The position numbers and the translations under genes are program-made. Of a DNA stretch of 64,000 nucleotides, positions 57,997 through 64,000 are shown piece after piece. Source of the stretch: Vicia villosa (Eukaryota; Streptophyta; Magnoliopsida; Fabales; Fabaceae); NCBI RefSeq assembly GCF_029867415.1, contig NW_026705219.1, positions 953,501 to 1,017,500 of the forward strand, given 5' to 3'. The notes beneath the pieces were generated by a model. The model was not told the DNA's origin and did not search any database. It was given only the letters and a program-made list of their open reading frames with translations. Positions within the stretch are counted from its first letter, which is position 1. The number at the start of each line of letters is the position of its first letter.

Positions 57997-60167
57997 TCAT
58001 TCTTGAACTAATTCATCACCATCATTAGGCACATCATCATTATCATAACACATATCATCATTATCATCAGCCACGTCATCATTATCATCAACCACATCAT
58101 CTTCATGAACTTGATCTCTAATATATGGCTTGGGCCGAAAGTTTAAGCTTTTCATCAATTGTTTTAACATATCACGAAGTTCATCCCTTTCATTTCTCAT
58201 TTCTTCCCTTTCAATTCTCATTTCTTCCCTTTCAATTTTTAATTCTTCAAATTCATGCCTTTGCACCCATTCTGTTGACGAGGAACTTGAACCACGGTAA
58301 TTTCGCCTGCTTGCAAATGAAGAAGATTCACTCCCAAGGCCATACACATGTCCTTTCCTTATTCCCGCAACTTCAGTCCACACATCAATTTCTTTTGGTG
58401 GCGGAGTTCCTTGCGAAGATTCTTGTTGAGTTAATTCTTCCCATCTACGTTTAAATTTTTCCTATTGACATAAATATAAGACAAATTAATATTTTAAAAT
58501 AAAGTAAAATAAAATGAAATCAACATGAAAAATTAAAATAAAATAACTATTTAAGATTGAGAACTCATTACATAAACATGTTCAGATCTTCGATCAACCC
58601 AAGTATTATTCTTGCGATGTTGGTGTGTGTGAACAAACAAATCTGAAGGAGCGGGAGGAGTGCCATTCAGTTCCGTCTATAACAAAACAAAAAATATGAA
58701 TTAGAACTAGAAACCAAAGAATATTTTTCATTTACCATCATCACAATACATATTGTCACCACAAAATGGTGATTGATTTATAAACTCAATTGACTATTTG
58801 CAACAATCATATGCAGCAGTGGAATGTTTCAATTTAGTAACTTATCTATTGGCGCGGATCTAATGAGGAGCCCTCAAAAATAGCATTCAATTTGAAAGTC
58901 ACGTGTTAATATACAAAACAAAAAGTAAATAAATTAAATCAAATAATTATTTGATCTTCATGTATCTTGTACCGATAAAATTCTGAAAGGAATTCAGTGA
59001 AGAGAACTTAAAATATCAAGCTTGAGGTATTCAAAATCTTAGAAGTATCACCTAGATCAAAACTCGACTTTTGTATTCTCTCTTGTCACAAAGCAATTCA
59101 CAATGCTCCCATAAGGAATACTAAAGTTTCTCTTCCAATCAAAACTAATGCAATGAATGTTAAACTCACGCTAATTAAAGCTCCTATGCTGGTCCACAAA
59201 CACGGTAATGTGTTAAGAAAATGATTAAACATTGGTTTTATGCTTTGTTGGATGGAGATTAGCTAGGTAAGTTTTCAACTACATGGCTTTTTTTTTCCAT
59301 TTGTCAATGTCTAAACTCTAAAGCATCCATGCCTACACATAAATATATAACGATGTAGAGCAAAGGTGTTACTTGGAAGGTGATTTGGATTATGCTACAT
59401 ATCACGAAATTAATGGTCACAAGAATATTATCACACCACTAGGATTTTTCATTTTCATGGCACAATCCAATCTGTGTAATAAATAATTGTATAAATCTGT
59501 GTAATAAATAATAAATCCAATAGCACACTAAACCACTCAAAATCACAAACATATGCAGCAGAAACAAAATTAACAGCACACAAAATCAATCATATAAACA
59601 CCATAATAATATAAAAAACATAAAATTTACCAAATTAGCTCTATGTTGGGAAGTGGTGATAGAGCCACAAGTGTGAAGGGGAATTCCAAAACCTCCACAG
59701 TCAGATGCTCGATTTGTTTTTGCCTGCATACTCTTTTTCTTATATTCTGAAGTTCCCCAATGCTCACATAGTGTATTCCACATATTCAGATCAATCCAAC
59801 TTGGTCTTTTCCTTGTGACACAAACCTTGTTTAAGTTATTTTTCATTATTGTTGCACCTCGTCTTTCAAAGTTCTTTCTAGCCCATGCATCATCCGGTGG
59901 AACAAAATTATACTTTTTCTGTATAACAAACATATGATTAGACAAATAGTTGGCTAAAACAAACACAATGGCTAACACAATAAGCATAATAATAGAAGTA
60001 TTCGAAAAATACCTTAAACTCTCCAAACCACAAGTCCCTCGTATCACTGTCTATCTTCTTCCATGAGTTCCATGGCATACTATAGTTACTCCTAATGATA
60101 TCTCCAATCCCACTAGCCGCAGCATATGAAGGCAAAAATCTATAAACAATACATATTAATAGTTAAG

Positions 60168-60253
<86 letters not shown>

Positions 60254-60444
60254 TATGAAAAGAACTAAAAGTAAGTATACATATATATACCCTTGTAAGT
60301 CAAAGTATAAGGTTTGCTTTCCGCCATTACTTTGTGTCTCGGATGGAACGACAGTTTCACTTGATCTTGGGGTTTGTGCCCCATCAGAATCAGAAGGTTG
60401 TGAAATAGATGGTGATGTTACCCCTCTTATTGTAGACGGGGGTG
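57997..60444 (-). CDS. CACTA-2 Transposase_24 protein, 5' end cut by Ogre
   Basis: Exons on the minus strand: 60444-60291 (partial), 60139-60013, 59918-59631, 58676-58572 and 58461-57997. All borders are GT and AG, and the frame stays open to the stop at 57997. The order is: Ser/Pro-rich start with TLYFDLQG, FLPSYAAASGIGDIIRS, WARKNFERRGATIMKNNLN, RPSWIDLNMWNTLCEHWGT, CGSITTSQHRANL, PPAPSDLF, WTEVAGIRKGHVYGLG, a coiled coil of KIEREEMRIEREEMR type, and an Asp-rich tail. This is the Transposase_24 (PttA/En-Spm) family, thought to act with the TNPD transposase at the element ends. No stops are visible, so the gene was whole until Ogre inserted in its first visible exon. Confidence 0.82.
60171..60250. 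repeat. TA microsatellite in a CACTA-2 intron
   Basis: About 80 bases of TA repeat within the intron 60140-60290. Confidence 0.95.
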
Positions 60445-62854
60445 TGTCGCGGGCGAAAAATCGTTTTGTTCCTCTTTTTTGTGGGATGAGACACCTGATG
60501 CCTTCTTTGGGCTCGAGTGCTCATAAAAAATGATTTTTCTTTGTTTCGACCAAACTTTTTATTATTTCCAAAGGAGGAAAAGGAAAAAAGCTGCAATAAC
60601 CTAAAAGTGGGGGGAGAGATCTTGGGTAAGAGGGTTGGTTATACGAAGGGAAGGTATTAGCACCTAACGTATCTATAGTACTCTATAGGTTTCTTTGCTT
60701 TGTTTTTCATTCCATGTTATTGAGAGGTTCTTGTGAAATAGGTGGGACCTAAGGTGTTTGTTTGATTATGCTCGCAAAGACCATCGTGATCCTCTGCATA
60801 CATATCCCTTAGAGGGAATCAGAGCATCTGTAGCTCGGGGTCTACGGGTGCTAAGGTTTGAATGGTTTTTTTTGTTTTGTTTTGCTCGCCAAGGATCGAC
60901 CTTGTGCCTACGTATTCTCAAAGGGATGTTGAGAAAGTCAGAGCAATCGTAGTTCCCACTTATGCTAGTGGAAGCAAAGGAAAATAGACAAATGTCATCT
61001 AAATGTTCGATGTATCTAATCTATATCATCACATACATCTGTTTGATTTTTGTTTGAAAATCTTTTCATTATAAGCCCGGGGCCATGCTACTTAGGGTGC
61101 TTAGAATGATAAAGATGTTTTTGTTTGTTTAACCAGCCTTGTGGCAAAAACTTTCAATGAAGTCAGCCTTGTGACAAAAAGTTTTGATTAATCAGCCAGC
61201 CTTGTGGCAAAAGTTTCAATGAAGTCAGCCTTGTGACAAAAACTTTGATTAATCAGCCAGTATGGTGGCAAAACGGTTTGATTGATTAGCCAGCCTTGTG
61301 GCAAAAAGAAGTTTGATTGATTAGCCAGACTTGTGGCAAAAAAGTTTGATTGATTGATTGTTTGTGATGATATAGAAGAGATACTCCTATCATAGAGATG
61401 ATAAATGTCTAATCTCCTAGGGTATTTGATTTGGATATTGGGGATGCTTATAAGAAGCCCGTGGGTCCTTGTACGAAGCCCAAGAGGAGGCTATCAGAGG
61501 GTCCTTGCATTGTAAGCCCAAGAGGAGGCTATGGGAGGGACAATCCAGGGTCCTTGCATTGTAAGCCCGAGAGGAGGCTATGGGAGGGACACTCGTTTGT
61601 ACAAAGCCCAAGGGGAGGCATGGTATAGTTGGTTTGAGCTCTTAGAGCGATTTCACCGGGAAACCATACTCTATGTCCTAACCTAAACTAGTGGAGATTC
61701 TTTGCACGAAGCCCAATAGGAGGCTATGGGGAACCTAGTGTTGTACTAAGTTGAATAAGCATATATAACACAATCACAAGTATGAACAAGTACGAACAAA
61801 CATGAACAAGTACATGAACAAATATGAACAGTTATATATATATGACAGAGTGTGTGTATATAATGGAGTTTATGAAGGAAATATACCTGTAAGCATGATC
61901 CATTTGTATACACAGGGGTTCGGGACTCACACTCGGGGAGAAGTCCACTTGAATTTATTCAAAGCTATGTAAACAGGTATTTACAAAGGGGCTCGGGACT
62001 TATACCTACATGGAGGCCCATGGTATTTTTGGGAAGATTTAAAGAAAACCTTCATTTTTGGTTTGTTATTCAAAGTTAAAAAGTCAAACTGATCGAGGTA
62101 TGTACAAAAATGTGTATGTACAAAAAGTGTATGTACAGAAAGGCGTACAATGAAATACCTAATTTCATGTACTGGAATGGGTATGTACAAAAGGGGCTTG
62201 GGACTTATACCTACATGGAGGCCCGTGGTATATTGAAAAATTTGTTTCTTTGAAGTTTGGTTGTTTTGAAAATGATTTGAAAACTGTTTTGAAAAGATTT
62301 TGTTTTGAAGAAGTTTTATTGTTTTAAAAAAAAACTGTACAAAAGGAAAAGAAATGGGACTTACACTCTCTAATATTCGAGAGGCCCCACTTCGTTTTGA
62401 AAATCAATTGATCAATTAAAAAGATTTAATCAGTAGTTTCAAAAAGAAATGGTTTATCGTTTTTTTTTGAAAAGAAACGCGATTGCTCGTTTTAAAACGA
62501 TTTGAATTTTGAAAGAAGTCAATTTAATCAAGATAAACAAAAGATTATCCTCAATTAACACTTAGATGATTAGGGTTTGCTTCAAAAAATATTTACAAGT
62601 GATTAACTTTGAAAATCAAATGAAAAATAATATTTAAAAGTATTAAAATTACTTAAAAACAAGTCATTTTAAAACTATTAAAAAATGTATCAAATAAATA
62701 TTTTTTGATGATTTTTTTTGATATTCTTAAAATATATGTGTTAAAAAAAAAGTGTGTAAAAAATGAATGAAAAATGAATTAATTTCATTGGTTAAATAAT
62801 TAATTTAAAGTTGTTAAAGAAAATGAAGAAAAAATAGTGTAAAAAAAATGGTTT

Positions 62855-62918
62855 GGCCCCTAGGAGTGTTGAACTCGTGACCTTGAGGTTATTATCCAAA
62901 AACTTAGCCAACTGGACC
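62855..62918 (-). other. tRNA-like sequence, diverged LTR copy
   Basis: Same length (64) as in the other LTRs. The T-arm is GAGTTCAACACTC instead of GGGTTCAACACCC, a paired change. The outer arms are GGTCC and GGGGCC. The middle part is diverged. Confidence 0.6.
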
Positions 62919-63874
62919 ACGCGCGTGGTCTGTTAATACTTGCAACGAATTAAAATATATTTTGAGATGATTTCCAAATTTCAGTTTCAAAAATATGGCG
63001 CCAAGAACACAACCCTAATTTGAATTTGAAAATTCTGAAAACTGGATTGTTTTGATCAAGTGAATAGCCTATCTTGCTCGATTTTCCACAAGGAACATGA
63101 TGGTATCATTTAATTTCATTTATTTTCACTCTAAGATCATTAATTTTCTGATGAACACGAAGAACCCTAATTCCCTAATTCAATCTGAAATCGTGTTTGT
63201 GCAAGATAATTGGCAATTGATTGAGGGTTAAAGATCCATGCATGTGCAGAAACAAGATGGTATGGCAGTTTTTCATTTATGATGCATGTATGATAGAGTT
63301 TGAAGTTCAAGAGAGCTTACCTTAAAAATGTCAAAACTGGAAATCGAATTCTGCAAATGAGGGATTCCAGATGTTGTTTCTTGATCTGAACACCTTCAGT
63401 GGACCTTATGGAACATGTTTGAAGTCTTGGAATGAACTGAAAACCTCTTGATCAGTTTGTGGCACCCGATCTGCAGAGCTATGGTGTGAGGATCGAATTT
63501 GATGATTTTGATGTTTCAGATCATGGATGATGATTGGGATAGTTCATATATGGTACATGGATGGTGTTTGGATGATTAACTTGGTCAGAAATGAGCTTAA
63601 ATAAAATTTGGCATGATAAGTCTCATGTTATGCATATTTGGAAAGTGAGGTAGTGATTTTGAGTTTTAGGTGTTTTTGGGGTGTATGGATGGTTCAAACA
63701 CATCATATGTGATGTTTATGGTTTGTGGGAAGCATCACTTTGGTCAGAACTTGCAAGGGATGGAACTTGCATTTTCTCCTCTTTGAAACTTTATGAAACT
63801 TGTAATTCAAGAAAGAAGAGAGAAACCTATCTTTTGTGAGGTTTTGGTGTGAATTTGAATGAGGTAAGGACCTC

Positions 63875-63882
63875 TATTTATA
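63875..63882 (-). promoter_or_regulatory. TATA box of the third Ogre LTR
   Basis: TATAAATA with the same GGCC and GAGG flanks, despite drift around it. Confidence 0.7.
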
Positions 63883-64000
63883 GGCCAAGGTTTCTGAATA
63901 CAAAGCTTTGCAAGTTGATCAAGAATTGGTGATTTGGCATTTGAAGATAAAATGGAATCTTTACATTTAATGCACATGGTTAAAAGTGACTAAACCATGG

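Larger units (their letters stand above)
57278..60444 (-). mobile_element. CACTA-2 transposon, left part
   Basis: Starts CACTACTAAAAATCTCGCC, then subterminal units, then a minus-strand Transposase_24 gene, as in CACTA-1 but in reverse orientation. It is interrupted at 60445 by an Ogre LTR, so the other end and any TNPD gene lie beyond the window. Confidence 0.8.
60445..64000 (-). repeat. Third Ogre LTR, cut by the window end
   Basis: Begins TGTCGCGGGCG like 3867 and follows the same layout to base 64000 with many substitutions and indels, so it is clearly more diverged than the other pair. Since the end matching 3867 faces left, it is probably the 3' LTR of a minus-strand element continuing to the right. 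GGGTG precedes it and should recur beyond the far LTR. Confidence 0.92.

Noticed and set aside
60255..60533. Plus-strand 92-codon frame
   Set aside because: Antisense to the CACTA-2 exon and runs across the Ogre insertion border.

Overview
This is plant nuclear DNA, most likely from a large-genome legume of the tribe Fabeae (pea, vetch, lentil or Lathyrus type). The main reason is a 21.8 kb Ogre retrotransposon (Ty3/gypsy, Tat lineage) with 4.9 kb LTRs, recently inserted into older elements. Nearly all of the window is nested mobile DNA. Only one gene looks like an ordinary host gene: a nine-exon, plastid-type aldo/keto reductase at 54091-56280 on the minus strand.

Layout. 1-28377 is a plus-strand, non-coding LTR element (LARD-like): end of the 5' LTR, initiator-Met-type primer site, about 3.5 kb of internal DNA without credible genes, polypurine tract and a complete 2.53 kb 3' LTR. 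Ogre (3867-25666, minus strand) is inserted in its internal region, flanked by the 5-bp duplication AAGTG. The LARD itself sits in the LTR of an older minus-strand Tekay-type chromovirus whose broken RNase H, integrase and chromodomain remain at 28378-30388. 30389-37814 is a patchwork: a chimeric gene fragment joining an ULTRAPETALA1-like exon to a Ulp1-like peptidase piece (31522-32076), two CACTA ends, a MITE, a small Helitron with both ends recognisable, long CT and AT microsatellites, and a decayed plant-mobile-domain pseudogene. 37815-42794 is a CACTA transposon with matching ends and an AGT duplication but broken genes. 44670-51780 is a decayed Ty1/copia (Tork-like) element into which two solo LTRs have inserted. 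After a short copia LTR (53577-53783) come the reductase gene, then a second CACTA element (from 57278) carrying a spliced Transposase_24 gene, cut in an exon by another Ogre LTR that runs off the end (60445-64000).

Ogre is the best preserved mobile element. It has ORF1, gag-protease and RT/RNase H intact, an Arg-tRNA-type primer site, a TATA box in each LTR, and a predicted intron whose removal fuses Gag-Pro to Pol in frame. Its two LTRs differ at only about two dozen sites counted by eye, so the insertion is recent. Yet the integrase catalytic core is missing, so this copy cannot supply its own integrase.

The least expected signal is in the Ogre non-coding DNA. Several families of small stem-loops keep the same loop while both arms of the stem change together: GCCTTG-loop hairpins in the LTR and 3' UTR, three larger hairpins just behind pol, and a tRNA-like cloverleaf remnant in the LTR. 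This suggests conserved RNA or cruciform structure, but it was found by eye and has not been tested.
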